DNA of 12,436 bases from Candidatus Aminicenantota bacterium (GCA_030673995.1 DAOUYU010000030.1:1-12436); one strand, 5' to 3'. Shown: positions 1 to 7,852, numbered from the stretch's first letter. Numbers and translations: made by a program. Notes: a model not told the origin generated them from the letters alone.

Positions 1-103
1 CTTCCTTTTTAAGTTTCCAGCTATACTTTTTTTGGACATCATTTCCTTTTTCAAAATGGTACCTTTCTGGATTGTGATTCTTTTTTTTAATTGAATTTAT
101 CAT
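1..103 (-). CDS. Possible 5' end of a leftward hypothetical gene (partial)
   Basis: On the minus strand an ATG at 103 opens a frame of 34 codons that stays open to the window edge. It begins MINSIKKKNHNPERYHFEKG and continues with mixed charged and aromatic residues (Y, H, W), which looks more like protein than random AT-rich sequence. No family is recognised from so little. There is no convincing Shine-Dalgarno; only GATGAG lies just upstream. If real, the gene is divergent from the phosphatidyltransferase at 452. The opposite strand also has a short hydrophobic frame here that ends in TGA near 93, so the coding strand is uncertain. Confidence 0.3.
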   Translation of the reverse strand, partial: MINSIKKKNHNPERYHFEKGNDVQKKYSWKLKKE

Positions 104-130
104 GTTCTCATCGAGAAGTCAAAACAGGAA

Positions 131-240
131 GAAAAGGAGGACAGGCAAGAAAAAGGGACAAAGAAAAAGGGGACAGGCTACTTTTTATATTAAAAAGTTG
201 CCTGTCCCCTTTTTCTTGCCTCTGTCCCTTTGTCTTTCTC
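131..240. repeat. Hairpin repeat copy 1 with degenerate flanking arms
   Basis: The core at 163-215 is a near-perfect inverted repeat. The left arm GAAAAAGGGGACAGGCTAC plus T5 pairs with the right arm, leaving one T-T mismatch (179/199) and a 5-nt loop (187-191). Read as top-strand arms, the left carries GGCTAC and the right, reverse-complemented, carries GGCAAC. Degenerate extra arm units flank both sides: 139-162 (GGACAGGCAAGAAAA, then GGGACAAAG) and 216-240 (reverse complement contains GACAAAGGGACAGAGGC). The copy lies in the gene-free stretch 104-451, upstream of the promoter for the phosphatidyltransferase. The form (short dispersed palindrome, no ORF) is that of REP-like elements; mobilisation by a RAYT-type transposase is inference, and none is visible here. 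Confidence 0.85.
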
Positions 241-299
241 TAGTATTTATATAAAAATTCAAATTATAAAAATCTAAAAAGTCTGACATCATGGCGGTA

Positions 300-327
300 T
301 TGACTTGACGGGGAAGGGTGATAAAAT
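300..327 (+). promoter_or_regulatory. Predicted sigma70-type promoter for the phosphatidyltransferase
   Basis: TTGACT (300-305) and TAAAAT (322-327) are separated by 16 nt. Transcription would start near 334, giving a leader of about 118 nt before the ATG at 452. A second overlapping TTGACG (305-310) is too close to this -10 box to serve as its -35. Apart from this and repeat copy 1, I see nothing definable in 104-451; the leader is AT-rich and lacks an obvious riboswitch fold. The call rests on consensus matching only. Confidence 0.45.
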
Positions 328-451
328 AAATCTAGCGTCCTCTACTAGTAATTAAGTCCATGCGGATTGTTGTTTTCACTTGAATTTCGTCAAATATTAG
401 ATTAATTTGTGGTTCTCACATCAACTAAATATCTCATAAAAAAAAGCTCGG

Positions 452-1096
452 ATGAACAACGAAACACACGAAGCACCACGGATATTGCCCAAAAAATTGA
501 GAGCTTTCGTTCTCAATTTAATGGATAATGTGTCTTCTCTTTTTATCAACCTCCATATCAGCCCTAACGCCCTGAGTTTTTGTGCGCTATTAGCAGGAGC
601 TGCAGCATGTATTCTCTTCTCCCTCGAGAAACTGTTATGGGGTGGACTCTCAATTGTTATTTGCGGATTATTTGATATCATCGACGGGCAGGTTGCTGAG
701 AGCACAAACCGGAAAAGTCTTTTTGGAGCCATGTTTGACTCTACTTCAGACAGATATTCAGAATTTTTCATCTACCTGGGGCTTGCCGTTCACTTCAGAA
801 ATCACTGGGCTCTCTGGATAACATTATTGACAATTCTCGGCTCATACATGGTAAGCTATACCAGAGCCAGAGCAGAAGGCCTGGGAATAGAATGTAAAAT
901 CGGAATAATGCAGAGAGCCGAAAGAATGGTCTTTCTCGCCGCTGGAGCCTTATCAGGTGTTCTGTTCAAGATCTTTGATCCTTTAATGATAGGAGTTTTG
1001 AGTACAATTGCGGTCGCTTCCAATATTATAGCCATCCAAAGAACTCTCTATGTCAGAAAGGTTGAAAAGATCATGATATCCAAAAAGGAGGCCTGA
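452..1096 (+). CDS. CDP-alcohol phosphatidyltransferase, inositol-phosphate type (PIP/AIP synthase-like)
   Basis: A 214-residue integral membrane enzyme expected to transfer a phosphatidyl (or related) group from a CDP-lipid to an alcohol, with loss of CMP. The CDP-alcohol phosphotransferase motif is nearly complete: D75, D78, G79, A82, G92, D96 and D100, with the standard spacing. The usual Arg after A82 is Glu83 here, which is unusual. The stretch 135-160 (SYTRARAEG, then a RAERM segment) resembles the inositol-phosphate-binding region of phosphatidylinositol-phosphate and archaetidylinositol-phosphate synthases rather than PgsA or PssA. Several hydrophobic segments follow (about 40-75, 104-135, 158-195). 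The next gene start downstream looks like inositol-1-phosphate synthase, which supports inositol phosphate as the acceptor. The ATG at 452 has no clear Shine-Dalgarno; no better start is seen. Family assignment is firm; substrate is inferred. Confidence 0.88.
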   Translation: MNNETHEAPRILPKKLRAFVLNLMDNVSSLFINLHISPNALSFCALLAGAAACILFSLEKLLWGGLSIVICGLFDIIDGQVAESTNRKSLFGAMFDSTSDRYSEFFIYLGLAVHFRNHWALWITLLTILGSYMVSYTRARAEGLGIECKIGIMQRAERMVFLAAGALSGVLFKIFDPLMIGVLSTIAVASNIIAIQRTLYVRKVEKIMISKKEA

Positions 1097-1100
1097 AAAG

Positions 1101-1154
1101 ATGGGAAAGATTAGAGTGGCTATACCACTAAATTCTCGGATGTTCCTCGCATAA
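1101..1154 (+). pseudogene. Truncated start of an inositol-1-phosphate synthase-like gene
   Basis: A strong Shine-Dalgarno AAGGAGG (1085-1091), inside the end of the preceding gene, lies 9 nt before ATG 1101. The frame reads MGKIRVAI, which matches the Rossmann-strand start of bacterial myo-inositol-1-phosphate synthases (family pattern GKIRVAI followed by G-x-G-N-C). It then continues with the unrelated PLNSRMFLA and stops at 1152-1154. The expected glycine-rich nucleotide-binding loop is absent, so the gene appears cut about 24 nt in. Placement directly behind an inositol-type phosphatidyltransferase favours ino1. Eight residues are few, and other Rossmann enzymes can begin similarly, so the identity is tentative. 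It may be a real deletion junction or an assembly join. Confidence 0.5.
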
Positions 1155-1201
1155 CAAGAAATGCATCCATCGATTTCACAGAAAATGAGATGTCTTCATA
1201 A
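1115..1201 (+). other. Open frame ending at 1201, possible gene tail at the junction
   Basis: In the frame of the downstream receptor gene, codons 1115-1198 are open after a TAG at 1112-1114 and end in TAA at 1199-1201. The tail reads ITRNASIDFTENEMSS. Composition is protein-like, and the frame begins almost exactly where the ino1-like start loses similarity (about 1125). It could be the 3' end of another gene joined to the ino1-like start, or chance. I recognise no family and there is no start codon for it. Confidence 0.2.
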
Positions 1202-1213
1202 AAGGATAAAACA

Positions 1214-4039
1214 ATAAGAAAAAACATATTTATTTTTTTAAGCCTTCTCTTCCTTTTTTTTATCCGGGTGTGGGCCATAGAAACGGGCGAGATACAGGGA
1301 AAAGTCAAGGATGAAGGCGGCGAAGGCCTTCCCGGAGTCGAAATAACAGCAAAAAGCCCCTCTCTTCAGGGCCTGCGGACCATCCTCTCTTCAAAAAACG
1401 GCGGTTTTCACTTTCCACTTCTTCCTGTTGGAAGATACACCCTGACTTTCAAGCTTGAAGGATTCAACCGGCTGGTGCAGGAAAATGTCATTGTCCGCCT
1501 GGGAAGAGTAACCAGCGTGAATGTGACCATGAAATTTGCTGCGATAAGGAAAGACATTGTTGTTACGGCAGAATCGCCTCTGATCGATAAAACCTCAACC
1601 GATACGAGTTTTCACATCTCCAGCAAAGATCTGGAGATAATCCCTGTCCGGAATCGAACGGTGGTCGATGCGGTCAAGATCACACCTGGAGTGACCGGTG
1701 TGCGGGCTAACACACGCCGGGGCACAGCCGACCAAGGCCAGCCAAGCTTTCGAGGTGAAGGAGAGGAAGGCAATAACTGGATTGTCGACGGCCTTTCTAT
1801 AAGCGGAGTGAGGTTAAGAAATTCAGGAATGCATCTCAATCTTGACTCCATCGATGAAATTCAGGTCATCTCCGATCCTTTTAGCCCGGAATTCGGCTCG
1901 GCTTCCGGCGGCATCATCAACATGGTCACAAAAAGTGGAAGCAACACTATGGAGGGAGAGTTTTCCCTTGCGTTCACGGACAAAAAACTCCAGGCTTCGC
2001 GGGAAGAGCAGCTTGCTGTGATGAGCGAGCCCGAATATTTCTCCAACACCAACTGGTACTTCAATCTTGGTGGCCCCATCGTCAAAGATAAATTGTGGTT
2101 TTTTATCTCTGACAATTTCTTTCGAGATACAGAGCAGACAAAAGACACGACAGTGGATTATCTTTTTGTTCCGGCTGGAAGCAAAACGTTACAAAGCAAC
2201 AGTCTCTTTTCGAAACTGACCTATGCTCTGAATAACGACCACACCCTTTCCCTCACCACTATCTACCACAGGTTCCTTGGGCAGAAAGGCGGAACAGGAA
2301 TTCCGGATCTGTTTGAAGAAAAAGATTTTTCCGACCTCATATTCCGGGTGAACTACAAGGGAATTTTAAATTCTACAACCTTCATCGAGGCAGGATTGGG
2401 GCAGGTCAAAAGGGATTCTTTTATAGAACCTGTGAACAAGGATCTAAATCCTGCACAATACTATATCGAGGATTTAGCCCGAAACATTCATAATTCTTAC
2501 GGAAATGTTACAGATGATCAGAAGAGGCTGGACTTTAACCTGAAGTTCACCAAGCACATAGAGACAGAAACCTTTGGCCGCCATGAGCTCAACTTCGGAT
2601 TTGAATATTACAGCTTCTCCTCTCAATTTTCAGTCGACTTCAGCGGAAAGGACGAGGACCTCTTTCCAGGCAATGGTTTCGACAGTGGGACAAAGTACTA
2701 TTTTGACACCTGGAGTGGCGGAGGAGGAACCCCTACTTTTTTCTACGAATACGGTGAGTTTGACTTCATGAATTCTGCCCGGGGAATAGGACTTTATTTC
2801 AAGGACAAAATCACCTGGAATAGATTCACTCTTATGGCCGGTTTTCGAAGCCAGACCCAGATCTGCCGCGATCACAGAGGTGAGAAACTCTGGCTTTGGA
2901 GCTTGCAGGATTTTCTCTCGCCTCGCCTCTCTCTGGCTGTAGATATAACAGGAGACGGAGCTAACATCCTCAAATTCGGATGGGGAAGATTCTCTGATCT
3001 TATCACCACCATGCCTCTTGGCCTTTTGAGCTCTGGTGCTGGCCTGAGTTTCCGCACTTACAGATGGCAGGGCTCCTCAAATCCATTAGAGCCCGAGATC
3101 CACGACTCCTCAAACTGGCAGTTTGAAAACGAGCAAGGAGCTCAACCCTTTGAAATCGCCGAGGGATTGAAACCCAATTTTCTCATCCGCTATCTCATTG
3201 AGTTCGACCGCAAGCTGGGTAAAGGCTGGGCATTCAAGGCACGTTATGTCCGCTCAAAAGCAGAAGACCTGCTCGAAATTCTTGCTGTCATAGATCCCCA
3301 GTCTGAAACAATGTATAAATTCCTCTACGATAACTTCGAACACAAACGGAGAAACTATCAGGGTTTTGAGTTCGAGCTTTATGGAAGAATCGGGTCAATT
3401 TTCTTCCTGAACGCCTCCTATTCCCACTCATCGGCAAAAGGCACCAACCCTGGTCAGTCTGAGACGGGCTCCTGGTCTCAAGAAGAAGGGAGCACCAATT
3501 ATATAGGACTCTTTGGGAATCATATTTGGATCCCTGATGATGCTGAATATAAAGAATTAAAAGAATACTGGGATGTGGCGCTGGCTGGATTGGGAGGAAG
3601 AGGAATAAGCGAAGAGGAAAATGAAAGCTGGTACGGAAAACTCCCCTATTCTGTTGACCACAACCTCAAAATAAACTCTGTCCTTCTCGCTCCCTATGGA
3701 TTGATTTTCTCTGCTGCTTTTGAATGGATATCCGGATATTACTGGGAAAAATTAGGTTATGTTCCTTTTTTCGGGGGTTACTATTCTTTTCCAGAAGGCA
3801 GGGGTACAAATAAAACTCCTTCTCATTTCTACCTGGACATAGGTCTGGAAAAGGAGTTTCCACTCCACAGATTCCATCTTCCTCAGAATATGGCCTTAAT
3901 TTTGAGGCTCGACATCTTTAACGTTCTCAACTCCCAGAAGCCCCTATCTTATATCAAAGAATCTATTCCGATCTTTGGAGAGGTATGGGGGAAACAGCAG
4001 CCCCGTCAAGCCAGGATGACGATCAAGATTACGTGGTAA
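1214..4039 (+). CDS. TonB-dependent outer-membrane receptor with N-terminal carboxypeptidase-regulatory-like domain
   Basis: A TonB-dependent receptor, expected to import a large or scarce ligand (unknown here) across the outer membrane. The first standard start is GTG 1268, but that would fall inside a signal peptide. The frame is open upstream to 1202 and encodes RKN, a hydrophobic core (IFIFLSLLFLFFI) and a V-W-A cleavage site. AAAGGA (1201-1206) sits 7 nt before ATA 1214, which is where an ATG would be expected, so 1214 is taken as the start (941 residues). From there: signal peptide 1-21, carboxypeptidase-regulatory-like beta domain about 25-108 (GKVKDEGGEGLPGVEI, FHFPLLPVGRYTL), a TonB-box-like DIVVTAE about 114-120, plug about 127-245 (VDGL; EIQVISDPFSPEFG; GGIINMVTKSGSN), then a beta barrel ending in aromatic KITW. 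The stop TAA runs directly into repeat copy 2. Substrate is not predictable. Confidence 0.92.
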   Translation: MRKNIFIFLSLLFLFFIRVWAIETGEIQGKVKDEGGEGLPGVEITAKSPSLQGLRTILSSKNGGFHFPLLPVGRYTLTFKLEGFNRLVQENVIVRLGRVTSVNVTMKFAAIRKDIVVTAESPLIDKTSTDTSFHISSKDLEIIPVRNRTVVDAVKITPGVTGVRANTRRGTADQGQPSFRGEGEEGNNWIVDGLSISGVRLRNSGMHLNLDSIDEIQVISDPFSPEFGSASGGIINMVTKSGSNTMEGEFSLAFTDKKLQASREEQLAVMSEPEYFSNTNWYFNLGGPIVKDKLWFFISDNFFRDTEQTKDTTVDYLFVPAGSKTLQSNSLFSKLTYALNNDHTLSLTTIYHRFLGQKGGTGIPDLFEEKDFSDLIFRVNYKGILNSTTFIEAGLGQVKRDSFIEPVNKDLNPAQYYIEDLARNIHNSYGNVTDDQKRLDFNLKFTKHIETETFGRHELNFGFEYYSFSSQFSVDFSGKDEDLFPGNGFDSGTKYYFDTWSGGGGTPTFFYEYGEFDFMNSARGIGLYFKDKITWNRFTLMAGFRSQTQICRDHRGEKLWLWSLQDFLSPRLSLAVDITGDGANILKFGWGRFSDLITTMPLGLLSSGAGLSFRTYRWQGSSNPLEPEIHDSSNWQFENEQGAQPFEIAEGLKPNFLIRYLIEFDRKLGKGWAFKARYVRSKAEDLLEILAVIDPQSETMYKFLYDNFEHKRRNYQGFEFELYGRIGSIFFLNASYSHSSAKGTNPGQSETGSWSQEEGSTNYIGLFGNHIWIPDDAEYKELKEYWDVALAGLGGRGISEEENESWYGKLPYSVDHNLKINSVLLAPYGLIFSAAFEWISGYYWEKLGYVPFFGGYYSFPEGRGTNKTPSHFYLDIGLEKEFPLHRFHLPQNMALILRLDIFNVLNSQKPLSYIKESIPIFGEVWGKQQPRQARMTIKITW

Positions 4040-4109
4040 AAAGGGGACAGGCTGATAAAAAGGGGACAGGCAACTTTTTGAGAAAAAAGTAGCCTGTCCC
4101 CTTTTTATC
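4038..4109. repeat. Hairpin repeat copy 2, likely also a bidirectional terminator
   Basis: The core at 4054-4109 has 26-nt arms beginning GATAAAAAGGGGACAGGC, with one A-A mismatch (4073/4090) and a GAGA tetraloop (4080-4083). Here GGCAAC is on the left and GGCTAC on the right, so the element is inverted relative to copies 1 and 3. An extra partial arm (AAAAAGGGGACAGGC, 4038-4052) precedes the core with a 19-nt period, and its first two A residues are the last two bases of the receptor stop codon. The repeat fills the 76-nt gap between the convergent receptor and glmS. A GC-rich stem flanked by A5 and T5 gives a U-tract hairpin on either strand, so bidirectional termination is a reasonable inference. 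Confidence 0.88.
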
Positions 4110-4115
4110 CCATCT

Positions 4116-5945
4116 CTATTCGACTGTTACACTTTTGGCCAGGTTTCTCGGCTGGTCAACATCCGCTCCCCTCTTTGCGGCGATGTAATAGGCAAAGAGC
4201 TGTAGAGGAAGTGTCGTTAGAAAGGGAGTGAAAAGAGGATTAATGGGTGGAATAGGAATCACTTTATCGACTCTATCCTGAATCTCCTTGTCATCTTCAA
4301 AGGCAACAGCCAGTAAGTATCCCGCTCTTGTTTTGATTTCAGATATATTGCTGAGCATCTTATCATACACTCTGTCTTTAGGGACAATAACCATCGTGGG
4401 CATCTTTTCATCAATGAGGGCTATAGGGCCGTGTTTCATCTCTCCTCCCGGATAGCCTTCAGCATGAATATAGGAAATCTCTTTTAGCTTGAGCGCTCCC
4501 TCGAGGGCAACAGGAAAATTGACCCAGCGCCCTAAATAAAGGAAATGCGAAAAGGAGATAAATTTTAATGCTAAATCCTCGATTGATTCAGCCTGATTGA
4601 GGATATTCTCCATCAGATGGGGAATTCTGAGAAGGTCTTCTATGAAAGAAAGCCGTGTTTTCTCATCCAGTCTCCCTTTTACCTGGGCCAAATGCAGTGC
4701 AAGCAGGGCCAAGGCCGCCATCTGAGCAGAAAAAGTTTTGGTCGCTGCCACACCTATCTCGGGTCCGGCATGGGTATAGAGGACTCCGTCTGTATCCCTG
4801 GCAATAGATGAATTCACCACGTTGCATATGGAAAGAGATAGAGGATTCTTCTCTTTAACAGCCCTTAAAGCTGCAAGCGAATCGGCAGTCTCTCCGGACT
4901 GGGAAATGACAATCACCAGAGCCTTTTCATCCAGGATAAAATCACGATAGCGGTATTCTGAGGCAAACTCAACGTCAACGGGAATCTGGGCTAGCGTCTC
5001 AATGAAGCATTTTCCTACAAGACCTGCATGATAGGAGGTACCGCAGGCAATGATCACAACTTTTGCTATTTTCTCCAAATGTTTCGATGATATTCCAGTC
5101 TCCTCCAGGCATATCTTTCCTGAGTCAAGAGATATCCTTCCTTGAAGGGTATCTCTCACGACCTGAGGCTGCTCAATTATTTCCTTGAGCATGAAGTGCT
5201 TGAATCCTCTTTTTTCGATCATGAGGGGACTCCAGGAGATCTGATCCACTTTTTTCTTTAGCACATTCCCCTCTAAATCACTAAACTTCACTCCCTGGGG
5301 CTCAATAACTGCCATCTCCTCATCTTCGAGAAAGACAATTTTTTGGGTGTGGCTGAGAAGCGGATTGATGTCCGACGAAACAAAATATTCTCCTTCCCCT
5401 AATCCGACAACAGCAGGCGGGCCGGATTTTACCGCTACAATTTTCCCTTTATCCTGAGTAGAAAGAACTGCAATAGCATAGGCACCCTCAATCTCTCGTA
5501 CCGTGTGCAAAACGGCTTTTTCCAGAGAGCCTTTGAAATATTTCTCAACGAGATGGGCAATGACTTCGGTATCGGTTTCTGTTCGAAACGTGTGCCCTTC
5601 TTCTTTAAGTTTCCGTTTCAGGGGTAGATAATTTTCGATAATTCCATTATGAACAACGACCAGCGAACCTGTGCAGTCCTGATGAGGGTGGGCATTTTCC
5701 TCACAGGGGCGGCCGTGGGTGGCCCACCGCGTATGACCTACTCCATAACTTCCGTTGAGAGGCGCTTTGTCAAGACTTTTCTCCAGCGCACTGATCTTTC
5801 CTTTAACTCGTCTTACCTGTATCTGATCTCCATTAACAACCGCAATTCCGGCTGAATCATATCCCCTGTACTCGAGTTTCTTTAATCCTTCTACCAGGAT
5901 TGGAACTACACTTTTAGGCCCTATATACCCGATGATGCCACACAT
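4116..5945 (-). CDS. glmS: Glutamine-fructose-6-phosphate aminotransferase (isomerizing)
   Basis: Cytoplasmic enzyme that makes glucosamine-6-phosphate from fructose-6-phosphate and glutamine, the entry step to UDP-GlcNAc. It is full length at 609 residues. The N-terminal glutaminase domain has the nucleophile Cys2 (MCGIIGYIG), HTRWATHG (71-78) and HNGIIEN (99-105). Two SIS sugar-isomerase domains follow, with CGTSYHAG (301-308), SQSGETADS (349-357), Glu489 in KLKEISYIHAEGYPGGE, His505 in KHGP, and the canonical tail DQPRNLAKSVTVE containing the catalytic Lys604. The ATG overlaps the glmU stop by one base (TAATG), so translation is probably coupled and there is no room for a glmS ribozyme leader. 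Its 3' end faces the convergent TonB receptor across repeat copy 2. Confidence 0.98.
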   Translation of the reverse strand: MCGIIGYIGPKSVVPILVEGLKKLEYRGYDSAGIAVVNGDQIQVRRVKGKISALEKSLDKAPLNGSYGVGHTRWATHGRPCEENAHPHQDCTGSLVVVHNGIIENYLPLKRKLKEEGHTFRTETDTEVIAHLVEKYFKGSLEKAVLHTVREIEGAYAIAVLSTQDKGKIVAVKSGPPAVVGLGEGEYFVSSDINPLLSHTQKIVFLEDEEMAVIEPQGVKFSDLEGNVLKKKVDQISWSPLMIEKRGFKHFMLKEIIEQPQVVRDTLQGRISLDSGKICLEETGISSKHLEKIAKVVIIACGTSYHAGLVGKCFIETLAQIPVDVEFASEYRYRDFILDEKALVIVISQSGETADSLAALRAVKEKNPLSLSICNVVNSSIARDTDGVLYTHAGPEIGVAATKTFSAQMAALALLALHLAQVKGRLDEKTRLSFIEDLLRIPHLMENILNQAESIEDLALKFISFSHFLYLGRWVNFPVALEGALKLKEISYIHAEGYPGGEMKHGPIALIDEKMPTMVIVPKDRVYDKMLSNISEIKTRAGYLLAVAFEDDKEIQDRVDKVIPIPPINPLFTPFLTTLPLQLFAYYIAAKRGADVDQPRNLAKSVTVE

Positions 5946-7321
5946 TATTTTTTTCTCTTTTTTCGTCGTCCCCGCCGCCTTTCAACCTGCTTGCTTCGGG
6001 CTACGGCTAAAGACTCTGGTGCCACATCTTTGGTAATGGTCGAACCAGCCCCTATATAGGCCTTCTTCCCTATTTTTACAGGGGCAATAAGCTCGGTTCC
6101 GGAACCAATAAAAGCGCCGGCTTCAATAATGGTTTTTGACTTCTTTTTACCGTCATAGTTGCAAGTGATCGTTCCTGCTCCAATGTTGACCTCTTTCTCC
6201 ACCTCGCAATCCCCTAAATAAGAAAGATGGCCGGCTTTGGATTTCTTCCCGAATACAGTGTTTTTCATCTCGACAAAATTCCCGACCTTTGCCCCGGAAC
6301 GTATGATCGTGTTAGGCCTTATGCGGGAAAAAGGCCCCACCTGGGCATCATTCTCGATGACACTCTCTTCAATCACAGTCGAGCTTAATATCTTGACCCG
6401 GTTCCCCACTCGAGAGTTAACAATATGCACATAGGGATAAAGCCGGCATTGACTTCCGATAACAGATTTTCCTTCGATTATCACCGAGGGATAGATCGTC
6501 GTATCCGCTCCTATTTTGACATCAAGGTCGATCCAGGAGTTGTGGGGATCACAAACCGTGACTCCTTTATCTGAAAGGGCTAAAATTTTCCTCTCCCGAA
6601 GGACTTCTGCAGCCTTGGCCAGCTCATACCGACTGTTTACTCCTACGACCTCTTGGGTCCGGGATGATTTGTGAACGCCAATCTTCTTCTTCTCCTGAGA
6701 TAGGATTTCAATGACATCGGTAAGATAATATTCACCTTTTTTATTTTGATTTGAGATCCTGGGCAAGGCCCTAAGGAGATCCTTGATTTTAAAAAGATAC
6801 ACTCCAGCGTTTATTTCTTTTATTTTCCGCTCGGAAGGGGTCGCATCTCTCTCCTCGACTATCCTTATTTTATTATCGGAATAGAGGATACGCCCAAAAC
6901 CAGCGGGATTCTCTACTTCAACGCTTAAAAATGTTAGAGAGTTTCGGTCTCGCCGGTGAAGAGCCAATAAGGGCTTCAATGTCTCAGGCCTCAGCAGGGG
7001 ATGATCTGCGTTTATGATGAGAACATCCTTTTCCTTTTCTCTTTTTAAAATGTTTCTCGCTGCCAGTACGGCATGAGCGGTTCCCATCTGCTTTTGTTGA
7101 GTGATACATTCGACTTTCTCAAGCGCCGCTTCTTTTTTTACTTCTTCCTTTTGATAGCCCACAACCACATAGACCTTCTCAGGCTTTAACTTGAGAACAC
7201 AATCCAACACTAAGCGGAGCATAGACTTCCCCAATACGGGATGAAGAACCTTGTTTCTCTCTGATTTGAATCTGGTTCCCTTTCCCGCGGCTAAGACGAG
7301 AGCATGGAATCTTTCACTCAT
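5945..7321 (-). CDS. glmU: Bifunctional UDP-N-acetylglucosamine pyrophosphorylase / glucosamine-1-phosphate N-acetyltransferase
   Basis: Acetylates glucosamine-1-phosphate and then uridylates GlcNAc-1-phosphate to give UDP-GlcNAc. The 458 residues match the usual length. The N-terminal nucleotidyltransferase domain shows LAAGKGTRFKSERNKVLHP (10-28), QMGTAHAV (78-85), the metal-binding Asp106 in INADHPLL, and Asn229. The C-terminal left-handed beta-helix (from about 255) has hexapeptide repeats and acetyltransferase residues: Lys353 in VEMKNT, His365 and Tyr368 in GHLSYLGD, and Asn388 in TCNYDGKKK. The tail ERRRGRRKKRKK is very basic. Its ATG overlaps the TPR gene stop (ATGA) and its TAA overlaps the glmS ATG, so TPR-glmU-glmS is almost certainly one transcript. 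GlmM, needed between GlmS and GlmU, is not in the window. Confidence 0.97.
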   Translation of the reverse strand: MSERFHALVLAAGKGTRFKSERNKVLHPVLGKSMLRLVLDCVLKLKPEKVYVVVGYQKEEVKKEAALEKVECITQQKQMGTAHAVLAARNILKREKEKDVLIINADHPLLRPETLKPLLALHRRDRNSLTFLSVEVENPAGFGRILYSDNKIRIVEERDATPSERKIKEINAGVYLFKIKDLLRALPRISNQNKKGEYYLTDVIEILSQEKKKIGVHKSSRTQEVVGVNSRYELAKAAEVLRERKILALSDKGVTVCDPHNSWIDLDVKIGADTTIYPSVIIEGKSVIGSQCRLYPYVHIVNSRVGNRVKILSSTVIEESVIENDAQVGPFSRIRPNTIIRSGAKVGNFVEMKNTVFGKKSKAGHLSYLGDCEVEKEVNIGAGTITCNYDGKKKSKTIIEAGAFIGSGTELIAPVKIGKKAYIGAGSTITKDVAPESLAVARSKQVERRRGRRKKRKK

Positions 7322-7830
7322 ACCATCCTGGTTATAAGTTTAAATTTTTTATCTTCCCAGATCGGCTCGAAATCCCCCTCATTCTGTGCTAATATCCTGA
7401 AAAAGCCATCCATCTGAATGGCCTTTTTTAAATGCTCTAGACACTTTTCTGTCTCACCCATCAGGCAGTAGGCATCTGCTATCAAATAAAGGACTTTGCC
7501 CTCCCGAGGCTTCATCTCCCGCGCTTTTCCCAGCAACTTCAGAGCTTCCTCGTAATCTCCTTTATTTATTTTATGAACACTGTATTGATAATAATCATCG
7601 AAAGATTTCAATTGAATTTTTTCAATTTTTTTCTGTTTTTGACAGACCTTGAGGTAAATTTTAGCACGATCAGCAAGCTCTCTTTCAGAAGCATGTTTTT
7701 CTAAAAAAGCTTTGAACAGCTCACTTGCTCTTTCATAATCTCTTCTATTCAAGGCCTTCATGGCCTGAGTGTAATCAGAAAGAGCCTTTTGGTAATCATC
7801 TTTTTTTATCTTTTCTTTTTCTTTTGTCAC
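7318..7830 (-). CDS. Small tetratricopeptide-repeat (TPR) protein, function unknown
   Basis: A 170-residue soluble protein without signal peptide or membrane segment. A very Lys/Glu-rich start is followed by TPR-type helix pairs at about 16-49 (YTQAMKALNRRDYERASELF), 79-110 (YYQYSVHKINKGDYEEALKLL) and 111-144 (GKVLYLIADAYCLMGETEKC). The C-terminus has the pattern FRILAQNEGDFEPIWEDKKF, a motif often found after TPRs that describes item load rather than catalysis. The start is GTG 7830 with a weak purine-rich AGAGAG upstream. It overlaps glmU by 4 nt (ATGA), so it is co-translated with UDP-GlcNAc synthesis. A scaffold or regulatory role in envelope-precursor synthesis is only a suggestion from context. 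Confidence 0.85.
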   Translation of the reverse strand: MTKEKEKIKKDDYQKALSDYTQAMKALNRRDYERASELFKAFLEKHASERELADRAKIYLKVCQKQKKIEKIQLKSFDDYYQYSVHKINKGDYEEALKLLGKAREMKPREGKVLYLIADAYCLMGETEKCLEHLKKAIQMDGFFRILAQNEGDFEPIWEDKKFKLITRMV

Positions 7831-7852
7831 TTTTGCTCTCTTTAATACTTAT

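Noticed and set aside
2..93. Plus-strand hydrophobic frame ending in TGA near 93
   Set aside because: Hydrophobic reading comes from T-rich tracts; the opposite strand gives a more protein-like composition with an ATG, so this frame was not annotated.
131..240. CRISPR-like array at the cluster of repeated GGGACA motifs
   Set aside because: The units are decayed inverted-repeat arms of unequal spacing with no unique spacers and no cas genes nearby.
421..771. Minus-strand frame of 116 codons over the phosphatidyltransferase
   Set aside because: It overlaps the metal-motif codons of a clear enzyme on the other strand and has no supporting features of its own.
1120..1308. Minus-strand frame of 62 codons across the receptor start region
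   Set aside because: It is antisense to the signal peptide and its lysine-rich sequence is the mirror of the hydrophobic T-rich stretch.
5930..5975. Possible glmS ribozyme upstream of glmS
   Set aside because: The glmS start codon overlaps the glmU stop by one base, so there is no leader region to hold a ribozyme.
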